Of a stretch of DNA of 64,000 nucleotides, positions 33,859 through 41,826 are shown piece after piece. Made by a program: the position numbers and the translations under genes. Source of the DNA: Lachnospiraceae bacterium (GTDB taxonomy: Bacteria > Bacillota > Clostridia > Lachnospirales > Lachnospiraceae); assembly GCA_902363665.1 (NCBI GenBank), contig CABJAW010000010.1:1-64000 (forward strand), read 5' to 3'. Numbering within the stretch: the stretch's first letter is position 1; every line of letters starts with the position of its first letter. The notes below the pieces were generated by a model, which did no database searches, was not told the origin of the DNA, and saw only the letters and a program-made list of their open reading frames with translations.

Positions 33859-35193
33859 TCAGGCCCGCTCCGGCTCCACGAGCGCGTAGTACAATGCCCG
33901 GATTGCCTTCTCGAAATCTTCATTTTTCACGCCGATCGTACAGTTAACCTCGTTTGATCCCATATCGATCATCTTAATGTTGACATCCGCCGCTCCAAGG
34001 CTGGAAAAGAACGTCGCCGCGATTCCGCTGACAGAACGCATGCCTTTTCCGACTACTGTGACTAATGCCATATCGCGGTCTACCTCGATCTTGTCCGGCT
34101 CGAGCAGCCGTTTTAAGGATTCCATGATCGCTTCTTCTTTCTGCTCATACTCCTCCTTTGGAAGGATCACGCTGACCGTATCGATCCCGGAGGGCATATG
34201 CTCAAAGGAAATATCATTCTCCTCGAATGCTTCCAGCAGCTTTTTGCAAAATCCCGGCTCAGAATTCATGCAGTTTTTCGCGATGCTGACTGCTGCAAAA
34301 TTCCGCCGTCCTGCAATTCCGGTGATCGGCACTTCCTGCTCCGGGCGAAGTTCCTGACAGATGACCGTGCCGTTTTCCTCCGGCGCGTTCGTATTGCGGA
34401 TATGAATCGAAATGCCCTCTCTTCTCGCCGGATAAACCGCCTCCTCATGAAGCACCGTCGCACCGCGGTACGCCAGCTCGCGCAGCTCACCGAATGTCAT
34501 ACTATCAATTTTTTTCGGATGATCAATGATCGTCGGATCTGCGAGCAGGAATCCGGAAACGTCCGTCCAGTTTTCGTACAGCTGTGCCCCTGCACCGCGC
34601 GCGACGACTGCCCCCGTCACATCGGAACCACCTCTGGAAAATGTGTGGATATTTCCCGCATCATCTGCACCGTAAAAGCCCGGAATCACGGCACGCGGCA
34701 CTTTCTTCAGTTTTTCCTTCAGGAAAAAGTTGGTACGCTCATCCTGAAATTTTCCATCCCGGTCAAAACGGATCACTTCCGCAGCATCAATAAATTCATA
34801 GCCGAGAAAATCAGCCAGCAGGATTGCATTTAAGTACTCGCCTCTTGATGCCGCATACTCTTCGCCTGCCCCTGCAAGAAATGCCTCCTCGATCACCGCA
34901 AACTGACGGTCAAGGGTAACACCAAGATGCAGTTCCCGAATGATCTCCTCATAACGCGCACGGATCCGTTCCAGCACTTCCTTATAATTTTCCCCGTTTA
35001 CGGCTCTTCCGTAGCAGCAATAGAGAAGATCCGTCACCTTCTCATCCCCGCTGCTGCGTCTTCCCGGTGCTGACGGAACCACATACCGCCTGGCCGGATC
35101 ACTCTCTACGATCTCTTTTACTTTTCGAAACTGCGCGGCATCAGCCAGTGAACTTCCGCCGAATTTTGCCACTTTGATTTTTGTATTTCCCAT
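33859..35193 (-). CDS. lysC: Aspartate kinase
   Basis: A 444-residue monofunctional aspartokinase, first step to lysine, threonine, methionine and diaminopimelate. The N-terminal KFGGSSLADAAQF and SRGGSDVTGAVVARG motifs mark the kinase domain; two ACT domains follow (about 310-440), with VTVVGKGMRSVSGIAATFFS in the second, the usual site of amino-acid feedback. AGGAG precedes the ATG. It is not beside other aspartate-pathway genes, so the feedback effector is not indicated. Confidence 0.93.
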   Translation of the reverse strand: MGNTKIKVAKFGGSSLADAAQFRKVKEIVESDPARRYVVPSAPGRRSSGDEKVTDLLYCCYGRAVNGENYKEVLERIRARYEEIIRELHLGVTLDRQFAVIEEAFLAGAGEEYAASRGEYLNAILLADFLGYEFIDAAEVIRFDRDGKFQDERTNFFLKEKLKKVPRAVIPGFYGADDAGNIHTFSRGGSDVTGAVVARGAGAQLYENWTDVSGFLLADPTIIDHPKKIDSMTFGELRELAYRGATVLHEEAVYPARREGISIHIRNTNAPEENGTVICQELRPEQEVPITGIAGRRNFAAVSIAKNCMNSEPGFCKKLLEAFEENDISFEHMPSGIDTVSVILPKEEYEQKEEAIMESLKRLLEPDKIEVDRDMALVTVVGKGMRSVSGIAATFFSSLGAADVNIKMIDMGSNEVNCTIGVKNEDFEKAIRALYYALVEPERA

Positions 35194-35297
35194 GTCTTCT
35201 CCTATGTCTGTATGCTCACAGGCAGTTTTTTCGCCTGCGTTATATAATCCCTGTTATTTTACTACACCATTCCTGCAGTTCTGCCAGCCTTCTTCCG

Positions 35298-35879
35298 TCA
35301 TGCTTTTGGAATACTGTGACCGCCCTCTTCTGCTTTGCGTCTGGAATCCTCTCTTACCACTTCACGCAATCCGCTGATATACGGGTCAAAGCTGCATTCC
35401 TTCGTACCGTACGTCATCTGCAGGTCATATTCAAGCGGCAGCCACGTCGCCAGATCCGCCTCGTTATGCTGGATCAGTGCCTCCAGCTTATCGAGACTCT
35501 TGTAAAGCTTTGCCTCTCTTGTCTCCAGCGCATCCATCTCCGCAAACAGTTCGGTCATTTCTTTTTTCTGTGTCTCCGGCAGTGTATCAAATAATCCGGA
35601 AACTGCCTTGCTCTCCACTGTCTCATCCTTTTCCGTCTTTACAAAGGCCGGGATATCACCTGTGACCGCCTCTCCAAGATCATGGATCAGACACATTTTG
35701 ATCACCTTATTCCTGTCCAGATCTGAAAACTGTTCACCAAGCAGCATTGCCATCAGTGCCAGACGCCAGCTGTGCTCTGCCACGCTCTCATGCCGCCCGG
35801 ACGACGTCCATGAATGGCGCGTATTGCACTTCAGCTTTTCCGCCTTATCTAAAAAATCAAGGAAACTTCTATATTCCAT
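35298..35879 (-). CDS. HD-domain hydrolase (YfbR-like)
   Basis: A 193-residue HD protein. Metal ligands appear as RHSWTSSGRHESVAEHSWR (about residues 21-39) and CLIHDLGEAVTGDIPAF (about 62-78), the arrangement of YfbR-type 5'-deoxynucleotidases. Cleavage of deoxynucleoside monophosphates is likely but not proven. GGAGAGAGG precedes the ATG. It is 104 bp upstream of lysC. Confidence 0.85.
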   Translation of the reverse strand: MEYRSFLDFLDKAEKLKCNTRHSWTSSGRHESVAEHSWRLALMAMLLGEQFSDLDRNKVIKMCLIHDLGEAVTGDIPAFVKTEKDETVESKAVSGLFDTLPETQKKEMTELFAEMDALETREAKLYKSLDKLEALIQHNEADLATWLPLEYDLQMTYGTKECSFDPYISGLREVVREDSRRKAEEGGHSIPKA

Positions 35880-36031
35880 GTATTTGTCCTCTCTCCTTTT
35901 TCTGCGCAGTTTTCTTTTGTCATTTCTCTCCTGTGTGCCGCTTCCTGTAAGTCAGGCAAAACATCCATTTTCGCTCCTTACCGGTTCATAGGGAAACCCT
36001 GCAAAACCTGCTTCTGAAAACTGCAGACGCG

Positions 36032-36064
36032 AAAAAAGCCTCCGATCTATCCCCATCGGAGGCC
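36032..36064 (-). terminator. Terminator of the aldehyde/alcohol dehydrogenase operon
   Basis: GCCTCCGAT and ATCGGAGGC form a perfect hairpin around CTATCCCC; on the minus strand it is followed by TTTTTT. It lies beyond the two family B repeats downstream of the ALDH gene. Confidence 0.8.
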
Positions 36065-36103
36065 TTCCCCATAGATGTCCTAGACATCATACCATCTATT
36101 TCG

Positions 36104-36231
36104 CTTTGAGCCAAGTAAAATTTCGAAAACAGCCATAAAATGCCTGCATTTTTAAGGCTGTTTACAAAATTTTATTCGGCGGATACGCCAGAGCGACGAA
36201 ATGCGTAGCATTTTGGAGCTTGGCTCTGAAC
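36104..36231. repeat. Palindromic family B element (near-full copy)
   Basis: TTGAGCCAAGTAAAATTTCG at one end and CTTGGCTCTGAAC at the other are inverted. GGCGGATACGCC, GACGAAATGCGTAGCATTTTGG and AAAATGCCTGCATTTTT match the copy at 7784-7925. Confidence 0.82.
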
Positions 36232-36242
36232 GAATCTCCATA

Positions 36243-36289
36243 AAGCCAAGTAAAATTTCGAAAACAGCCGTAAAATGCCTGCATTTTCT
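36243..36289. repeat. Second, half copy of palindromic family B
   Basis: AAGCCAAGTAAAATTTCGAAAACAGCC then AAAATGCCTGCATTTTC repeats the start of the adjacent copy almost exactly. It ends one base before the ALDH stop codon at 36291-36293. Together with 36104-36231 it accounts for most of the 411-bp gap. Confidence 0.8.
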
Positions 36290-36290
36290 A

Positions 36291-37664
36291 TTACTGCAAA
36301 AACAGCTCCAGCAGCGCCCGCTTCCACGCCGTATACGGCTGATACCGGATCGGCAGATCGATCCAGTTGTATTTCTTCACGATGCTGCGGCGGTGGCTGA
36401 ACAGTTCAAAGCTCTCTTTTCCGTGATAGCTTCCCATTCCGCTCGCACCGACACCTCCAAATCCCATATTGCTGGTCGCAAGGTGGATGATCGTGTCGTT
36501 GATACAGCCTCCGCCGAAACTGCAGTATTTCAGGATCTGCTTTTCGTGGCTGCGGCTTCTTGTAAACAGATAAAGCGCCAGCGGTCTGTCATGACGCGTC
36601 ACGTAAGAAATCACTTCGGAAAGATCATGAAACGTCATCACCGGCAGAATCGGCCCGAAAATCTCTTCCTGCATCAGCGGATCAGCCGGGGAAACGTGAT
36701 CCACAACGGTCGGCTCAATCTGAAGCGCATGCGCATCACACCCTCCGCCGATCTTGACATCGGCGCCGTCCAGCAGCCTGCCAAGCCGCATAAAATGCTT
36801 TTCATTGACAATCCGCCCATAGTCCGCATTCTCAAGCGGATGCGTGCCAAACTGCTTCCAGATACATTTCTGAATCTCCTCCAGCAGCCGGTCTTTTACA
36901 GAGGCATGCACAAACAGATAATCCGGCGCTACACACGTCTGTCCAAGATTTAAAAATTTTCCAAACACGATCCGGCGCGCCGCAAGCTTCAGGTTTGCCG
37001 TCTCATCGACGATACACGGACTCTTTCCACCGAGCTCCAGGCAGACGGGCGTGAGATGTTCCGACGCCTTTTTCATCACAAGCTTACCGACTGCCACGCT
37101 GCCGGTAAAAAAGATGAAATCAAATTTCTGTTCCAGAAGCTGCGTATTTTCTGTCCGGCCACCCTCTACCACCGCTACAAAATGCGGCGCAAAACAGCCC
37201 CTGATCAGCTCCGCGATCACAGCTGAGGTGTGCGGTGCATAGGCACTCGGCTTGATGACAACGCAGTTTCCGGCTGCGATCGCACCGATCGCCGGCTCCA
37301 GTGCAAGCATAAACGGATAATTCCACGGCGACATAACGAGTGTCACACCGTACGGCTGCGCACTCGTAAAACTCTTTGCATGAAACTGCGCAAGCGGCGT
37401 GGCGACTGTTTTATCTTTTGCATAACCACGCAAATGACGGATCATATGGGAAAGTTCTGAAAGCACCAGGCCAGTCTCGCTCATATACGTCTCAAATCCT
37501 GATTTTTTCAAATCTGCCTGCAGCGCTTCCCGGATCTCGTTTTCTCTGCTTCGAATCTCCCGTTTCAGCGTCTGGAGCGCACCGATCCGCCAGGAAATCG
37601 ATTTTGTTTTTCCCGTTTCAAAATAAACACGCTGTCTGCGAACCAGCATTTCAATGTCTGCCAT
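36291..37664 (-). CDS. NAD(P)-dependent aldehyde dehydrogenase (class 3-like)
   Basis: A 457-residue aldehyde dehydrogenase. The catalytic cysteine is about Cys244 in NLGQTCVAPDYLFV and the general base about Glu210 in CLELGGKSPCIV; the coenzyme site has MSPWNYPF and FTGSVAVGK. The short length and C-terminal GMGSYHGKESFELFSHRR resemble class 3 fatty-aldehyde enzymes. The ATG at 37664 is chosen with GGGGGG upstream; another ATG six bases earlier is equally good. It overlaps the alcohol dehydrogenase end by 14 bases and belongs to a MarR-controlled operon. Confidence 0.92.
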   Translation of the reverse strand: MADIEMLVRRQRVYFETGKTKSISWRIGALQTLKREIRSRENEIREALQADLKKSGFETYMSETGLVLSELSHMIRHLRGYAKDKTVATPLAQFHAKSFTSAQPYGVTLVMSPWNYPFMLALEPAIGAIAAGNCVVIKPSAYAPHTSAVIAELIRGCFAPHFVAVVEGGRTENTQLLEQKFDFIFFTGSVAVGKLVMKKASEHLTPVCLELGGKSPCIVDETANLKLAARRIVFGKFLNLGQTCVAPDYLFVHASVKDRLLEEIQKCIWKQFGTHPLENADYGRIVNEKHFMRLGRLLDGADVKIGGGCDAHALQIEPTVVDHVSPADPLMQEEIFGPILPVMTFHDLSEVISYVTRHDRPLALYLFTRSRSHEKQILKYCSFGGGCINDTIIHLATSNMGFGGVGASGMGSYHGKESFELFSHRRSIVKKYNWIDLPIRYQPYTAWKRALLELFLQ

Positions 37665-38856
37665 GGTCATCCCCCCGTTCCTCATAACAGTACTCCAGAA
37701 TTCGGATCACCGCTTCGTACGTCACCTGCCGCGGATTGACGATCACCGCTCCGTCATTGAGCGCCGCTGCTGCCACTTCCGGGAATTTTGCCGGATCTGC
37801 ACCGGTTTCTTTTAAGGTCAGCGGCAATCCGGTCAGACGGTTCAGTTTTTTCCGCAGATGTACAACCTCCGCGATCGCACGATCCGCCCTGCGCTGCTCC
37901 GGCGTCTTAAGATATACTTCTGGCCCCGCCAGATACAAAAGCAGCTGAGCGTATTCTGCTTTACAGACCTTTCGGTTAAAACGCATTCCCGCCGGAAGCA
38001 AAATGTTCATCGCATCGCCGTGTGCAATGTGGCACACGCCGCCAAGCGCATGTCCAATCGCATGTACAACACCCACCATACTGTTTGAAAAGGCCGCCCC
38101 GGCTAAAAAGCTTGCGTTCGCCATTGCAAGGCGAGCTTCTTTCCAATGGCCAAACCGCGTGGCATGAAGCAGGTTTTCGCGCACCAGTTCCACCGCCTTT
38201 GCCGCATACGCATCGCTGAGCGGATTTTTCTGCAGACAGCTGTATGCCTCGATTGCATGGCACAACGTATCCATACCGGTCGACGCCGTCACACGCGGCG
38301 GAAGTGTCATCGTCATACGTGCATCCAATACTGCCACATCCGGCATCAGCTGCTGGGAAATGTACTCCATCTTGATATTTTTTTCTGTATTTCGGATCAC
38401 GGCCACGGCGGTTGCTTCGCTTCCGGTACCGGCAGTCGTCGGGATCGCAACAAATGGAACGCGTTTTCCTGCCGGAAGACACTCGCAGCCCATCAGTTCC
38501 AGCAAATCCTCACACGTCTGAGAAATCAGGAGCCGCACACCTTTTGCCGTATCAAGCACGCTGCCCCCGCCGACTGCAACGATCCCGTCACAGCCATACG
38601 CGCGGTACTGCGCGGCCGCCTCATTGACCGTCTCTACGCTGCTGTCCCGCGGAACATCTGTAAAAATCCTGCCGATTTTTCTCCCCTGCAGTGCTTTTAT
38701 CACAAGAGACAGTGTACCAATTTTCTCCAGCACTGCATCACTTAAGAGTAACGGATTGTGCACACCGAGAATCTCCAGCTCATAGCCAAGATTATCGACT
38801 GCTCCCGCTCCGGAGCACAGTTTTGTCGGATTTGCAAATTCAAAATATGGCGTCAT
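37651..38856 (-). CDS. Iron-containing alcohol dehydrogenase
   Basis: A 401-residue group III alcohol dehydrogenase. Coenzyme-binding GGGSVLDTAKGVR and PTTAGTGSEATAVAVI are present, as are the metal ligands in DTLCHAIEAYSC and GVVHAIGHALGGVCHIAHGD. Such enzymes interconvert alcohols and aldehydes with NAD(P)H and often need Fe2+. It is paired with the aldehyde dehydrogenase, so detoxification or fermentation of an aldehyde is likely; the substrate is unknown. AGGAGG precedes the ATG. Confidence 0.93.
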   Translation of the reverse strand: MTPYFEFANPTKLCSGAGAVDNLGYELEILGVHNPLLLSDAVLEKIGTLSLVIKALQGRKIGRIFTDVPRDSSVETVNEAAAQYRAYGCDGIVAVGGGSVLDTAKGVRLLISQTCEDLLELMGCECLPAGKRVPFVAIPTTAGTGSEATAVAVIRNTEKNIKMEYISQQLMPDVAVLDARMTMTLPPRVTASTGMDTLCHAIEAYSCLQKNPLSDAYAAKAVELVRENLLHATRFGHWKEARLAMANASFLAGAAFSNSMVGVVHAIGHALGGVCHIAHGDAMNILLPAGMRFNRKVCKAEYAQLLLYLAGPEVYLKTPEQRRADRAIAEVVHLRKKLNRLTGLPLTLKETGADPAKFPEVAAAALNDGAVIVNPRQVTYEAVIRILEYCYEERGDDHGRH

Positions 38857-38868
38857 CTTTTTCCTCCT

Positions 38869-39351
38869 CTAAACGTGCTCAACCACACTTAAGGCATAGA
38901 CCTGCAGTGTGCTGAGTCTCTTTTCCGGAATCTCACGCAGAATACGTCTTGTCATAATCCGTGGGAACAGATATGCTTCCGCATACTCCACACACCGCAC
39001 AAAGCTCATCGTCTGGTAAATATCTCCCTCCAGGGAAAATAGATGTCTGGCATACGCCTCTGAAATCCCTACCTGTCCGCTGAGCACCCGAAATGCGCCC
39101 TGTACCGATTTAAAATTCATCGTAATGTCGGTGTGCTGCGCCGCGCGAAGCCGTCTGATCCCGTACGTCCCGCTTTTCTGCAGCGCCAGGACAGCACCGC
39201 CCGGTCCGCATTTCAGCTTTAATGTCAGCCCTTCCGGCCAGCTGTCGATCTCCGTTCGAATCCGGCTGTCCTCGCGGTACAGCACGCGCAATGCGCGAAG
39301 CAGCACTGCCAGAACGGTGCGGTTGATCTGTGTTAAAATTTCTTTTTCCAT
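38869..39351 (-). CDS. Hypothetical protein in the dehydrogenase operon
   Basis: A 160-residue protein without a recognised family. The stretch TDITMNFKSVQGAFRVLSGQ (about residues 75-94) resembles SCP2-type lipid-binding domains, which would suit a fatty-aldehyde pathway, but the likeness is weak. It lies between the MarR gene and the alcohol dehydrogenase gene, 12 bp from the latter, with GAGGAG before the ATG. Function unknown. Confidence 0.7.
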   Translation of the reverse strand: MEKEILTQINRTVLAVLLRALRVLYREDSRIRTEIDSWPEGLTLKLKCGPGGAVLALQKSGTYGIRRLRAAQHTDITMNFKSVQGAFRVLSGQVGISEAYARHLFSLEGDIYQTMSFVRCVEYAEAYLFPRIMTRRILREIPEKRLSTLQVYALSVVEHV

Positions 39352-39418
39352 ATTATTGCTCCTCTTTTCTTCTTACAATGATCAAAACGGATATGCGCTG
39401 TCACTTCGCGATCTGCGC

Positions 39419-39988
39419 TCAAAATGATATTATCTTTTGCGAATCTTCTTTTTCCTGCTCTGTTTGATTTCTCTCTGTCAGCATTTCCTGAAAATTCTCC
39501 GCCACAGTGTGCATCAAATCGGCAAACATACTCATCTTTTCCGCGCCCAGCCGGTCAATCAGTCCCTGCGGCAGTGCAAGCAGTCCCTGATGCGCAGCCG
39601 CATATACCCGTTCGCCTTCCCGGGTCAGCAAAATATGTACCTGCCTGTGATCCTCACTTGAACGCTCCCGCCGGATCAGCCCGCGCTTTTCCAGGCCATT
39701 TAAAATGACATTCATCTGAGGTTTCAGGATCTGAAGACGCCTGCAAAGCTGTGTAGCCGTAAGCGAAAGTGCGCCTCTGTTTTTCATCTGATACAATGCA
39801 CCGCAGACCATTGACTCATTGTACGTCATTACAGAAACGAGCCGCTCGTTGCTGATCGCTGTCGACATTTTCAGCCAGCCGTCAAGGATGCGCTCACACA
39901 GGACCTGATTGCCGCACAATTTCTGCCCTGTCCTGCTTTTTTCTGATGCCTTTTTCTCCAGTACTATTGTTTCCTTTTCTTCTCCCAT
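39419..39988 (-). CDS. MarR-family transcriptional regulator
   Basis: A 189-residue MarR regulator, longer than average because of about 35 extra residues at each end. The winged helix contains SLTATQLCRRLQILKPQMNV and NGLEKRGLIRRERSSEDHRQ then VHILLTREGERV. It is first in the operon with the hypothetical protein and the two dehydrogenases, so it probably controls them in response to a substrate-like ligand. A promoter and a TTAACTA direct repeat lie upstream. Confidence 0.92.
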   Translation of the reverse strand: MGEEKETIVLEKKASEKSRTGQKLCGNQVLCERILDGWLKMSTAISNERLVSVMTYNESMVCGALYQMKNRGALSLTATQLCRRLQILKPQMNVILNGLEKRGLIRRERSSEDHRQVHILLTREGERVYAAAHQGLLALPQGLIDRLGAEKMSMFADLMHTVAENFQEMLTERNQTEQEKEDSQKIISF

Positions 39989-40077
39989 GATCGCCTCTCC
40001 ATTTTATTTTCAGGATTATTTTTCTCCATCTGCCTGTCCTGAATGCAGGATTCTTTCCGTCAATATCGTTCATCTTA

Positions 40078-40128
40078 TTAACTATTTATTTTTTTAACTA
40101 TCTTACTCGCCGCGCTCTGCTTTGTCAA
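40078..40128 (-). promoter_or_regulatory. Promoter and possible operator of the marR-dehydrogenase operon
   Basis: TTGACA (40123-40128) and TAAGAT (40100-40105) are 17 bases apart, inside the end of the preceding pseudouridine synthase gene. TTAACTA repeats at 40078 and 40094 just downstream of the -10, where a MarR repressor could bind. Confidence 0.65.
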
Positions 40129-41065
40129 GGTAATTCAGCAGGATCCTTTTCCCTGTAAATGGCTGAAAAAAAACGGCACTGCAGGCTGTAAGCGCCGCAC
40201 ACGTTTCTCCGGCCTTTCCATTTCCATAAAGAGAATCTCCGACAAGCGGATAACCCATCCATGCCATATGTACCCGGATCTGGTGTGTTCTTCCCGTCTC
40301 CAGATGAAGCAGCAGCCACGTTTCATTCTCCATTTCCCGCCATATCCGGCAGTATGTCACGGCATGCTTTCCTGCCGGATCTACACGCATCCGGTTCAGC
40401 TCACCCGGCACCGGGGCAACCGGCTGTGAAATGCACTGCTCTTCATCCGTTTTCTTTGGAAAATGTCCCTCACACTTTGCAAGGTACTGTTTCTGAAAAC
40501 GGCCGTCCATGCGCTGCTGCCAGAGACGCTGCGCCGCGACCTGATTTCTTGCAAAGACGACGATGCCACTCGTATCACTGTCGAGCCTTCCGATGCTATA
40601 CAGGGGAACATCCGCCGCCTCCAGACCATCCCGCTGTGCAAGTCTCACCTGCATCCGATCCATCAGCGTGTCCCCGTGATGGCCATGTGAGGGATGTAAG
40701 ATCATGCCATGCGGTTTCCAGACGGCCAGCACATCCCTGTCTTCATATAAAATATCCGGCATCATTCCACTGTTCATTTCCGATTCTGCCTGAAGTTTGC
40801 TCTTCTTTTGCTTTGGTGCCACAAGAGATACCTCCAGCCGTTCCCCTGCTGCAAGTACATGCGTTACTCTCACCTGCTTCTGATTTATGCAGATTCCTCC
40901 CTGCTGAAATTTCATACGTTTCACCTGCATTTTTGTGAAACCTTTTTTTCGCGTCAGATAATTCCAGACAGTCTCCCCCTGATCGGCGGCTTCTATCTGA
41001 AACTGCAGTCGGTGTGCTGCACCTTCCATCCTCCACGCTGCATCCTCTGTTTCTTCCTTTTTCAT
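40103..41065 (-). CDS. RluA-family pseudouridine synthase with S4 domain
   Basis: A 320-residue rRNA/tRNA pseudouridine synthase. An N-terminal S4 RNA-binding region (TRKKGFTKMQVKRMKF, then ICINQKQVRVTHVLAAGERL) precedes the catalytic domain; the catalytic aspartate is in SIGRLDSDTSGIVVFARN and the C-terminal motif is LHLETGRTHQIRVHMAWMGY. The ATG at 41065 has GGGGGAG upstream; an upstream TTG is in frame. The ribosome site lies in the first unit of the 88-bp tandem repeat, beside its CCCGC/GCGGG hairpin. The modified base is not known. Confidence 0.92.
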   Translation of the reverse strand: MKKEETEDAAWRMEGAAHRLQFQIEAADQGETVWNYLTRKKGFTKMQVKRMKFQQGGICINQKQVRVTHVLAAGERLEVSLVAPKQKKSKLQAESEMNSGMMPDILYEDRDVLAVWKPHGMILHPSHGHHGDTLMDRMQVRLAQRDGLEAADVPLYSIGRLDSDTSGIVVFARNQVAAQRLWQQRMDGRFQKQYLAKCEGHFPKKTDEEQCISQPVAPVPGELNRMRVDPAGKHAVTYCRIWREMENETWLLLHLETGRTHQIRVHMAWMGYPLVGDSLYGNGKAGETCAALTACSAVFFQPFTGKRILLNYLDKAERGE

Positions 41066-41072
41066 TTTCTTC

Positions 41073-41458
41073 TCCCCCCGCAAGCGGGTCCCTCCTTATG
41101 AGATTTTTCGCTGATCTTGGAACCGTCAGGTATTCTTACCGGACGCAAGCTCATAAGGGATCCCCCCGCAAGCGGGTCCCTCCTTATGAGATTTTTCGCT
41201 GTTCTTGGAACCGTCAGGTATTCTTACCGGACGCAAGCTCATAAGGGATCCCCCCGCAAGCGGGTCCCTCCTTATGAGATTTTTCGCTGTTCTTGGAACC
41301 GTCAGGTATTCTTACCCGGACGCAAGCTCATAAGGGATCCCCCCGCAAGCGGGTCCCTCCTTATGAGATTTTTCGCTGATCTTGAAACCGTCAGGTATTC
41401 TTACCCGGACGCAAGCTCATAAGGGATCCCCCCGCAAGCGGGTCCCTCCTTATGAGAT
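41073..41458. repeat. Tandem array, four 88-89-bp units plus a partial unit
   Basis: Units begin at 41073, 41161, 41249 and 41338, with a partial one at 41427. Each contains CTCATAAGG...CCTTATGAG and CCCGCAAGCGGG as nested inverted repeats (for example 41238-41278) and a TTCTTGGAACCGTCAGG block. Unit length changes from 88 to 89 by one extra C. One end holds the ribosome site of the pseudouridine synthase gene; the other covers the spoVAE stop codon. The period is not a multiple of three, so it is not coding. It fills the 384-bp gap. Confidence 0.93.
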
Positions 41459-41812
41459 ATCTTTCATCTTTGGTTCGAAGATCCAGCTGGCGAGATAGCT
41501 GAAGATCAAAGCTCCGCTGATCCCGGCTGCACTCGCTTTAAAACCGCCAAGAAACAATCCCAGAAAGCCTTCCTGTTCCACGGCCTCACGCACACCTTTC
41601 CACAGGGTATTTCCAAAACCGAGCAGCGGTACGGACGCTCCGGCTCCGGCGTACTCGATCAGCGGTTCGTACCAGCCGACTGCTCCGAGCAGCGTACCAA
41701 GGACTACCAGGATCACCATAATCCGTCCCGGCAGCAGTGTCGTTTTTTCCAGAAGAATCTGCACCAGCGCACAGATCAGCCCTCCAACCCAGAATGCATT
41801 CAGATATTCCAT
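41450..41812 (-). CDS. spoVAE: Stage V sporulation protein AE
   Basis: A 120-residue membrane protein with four hydrophobic segments, the SpoVAE/SpoVAEb type. Markers are FWVGGLICALVQILLEKT at the N-terminus and GFGNTLWKGVREAVEQEGFL in the middle. SpoVA proteins move dipicolinic acid into the forespore and out on germination. The last codons (D-I-S) and the stop lie within the final unit of the tandem repeat. It follows spoVAD by 14 bp. Confidence 0.92.
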   Translation of the reverse strand: MEYLNAFWVGGLICALVQILLEKTTLLPGRIMVILVVLGTLLGAVGWYEPLIEYAGAGASVPLLGFGNTLWKGVREAVEQEGFLGLFLGGFKASAAGISGALIFSYLASWIFEPKMKDIS

Positions 41813-41826
41813 TTATTTTCTCCTTT

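Noticed and set aside
41014..41422. Open frames on the plus strand giving repeated peptides (for example GSLLMRFFADLGTVRYSYRT)
   Set aside because: They arise from the 88-89-bp tandem DNA repeat, whose period is not a multiple of three, and they have no ribosome site.
41073..41458. Possible CRISPR array
   Set aside because: The units are contiguous and nearly identical over their whole 88-89 bases, so there are no variable spacers and no cas genes nearby.
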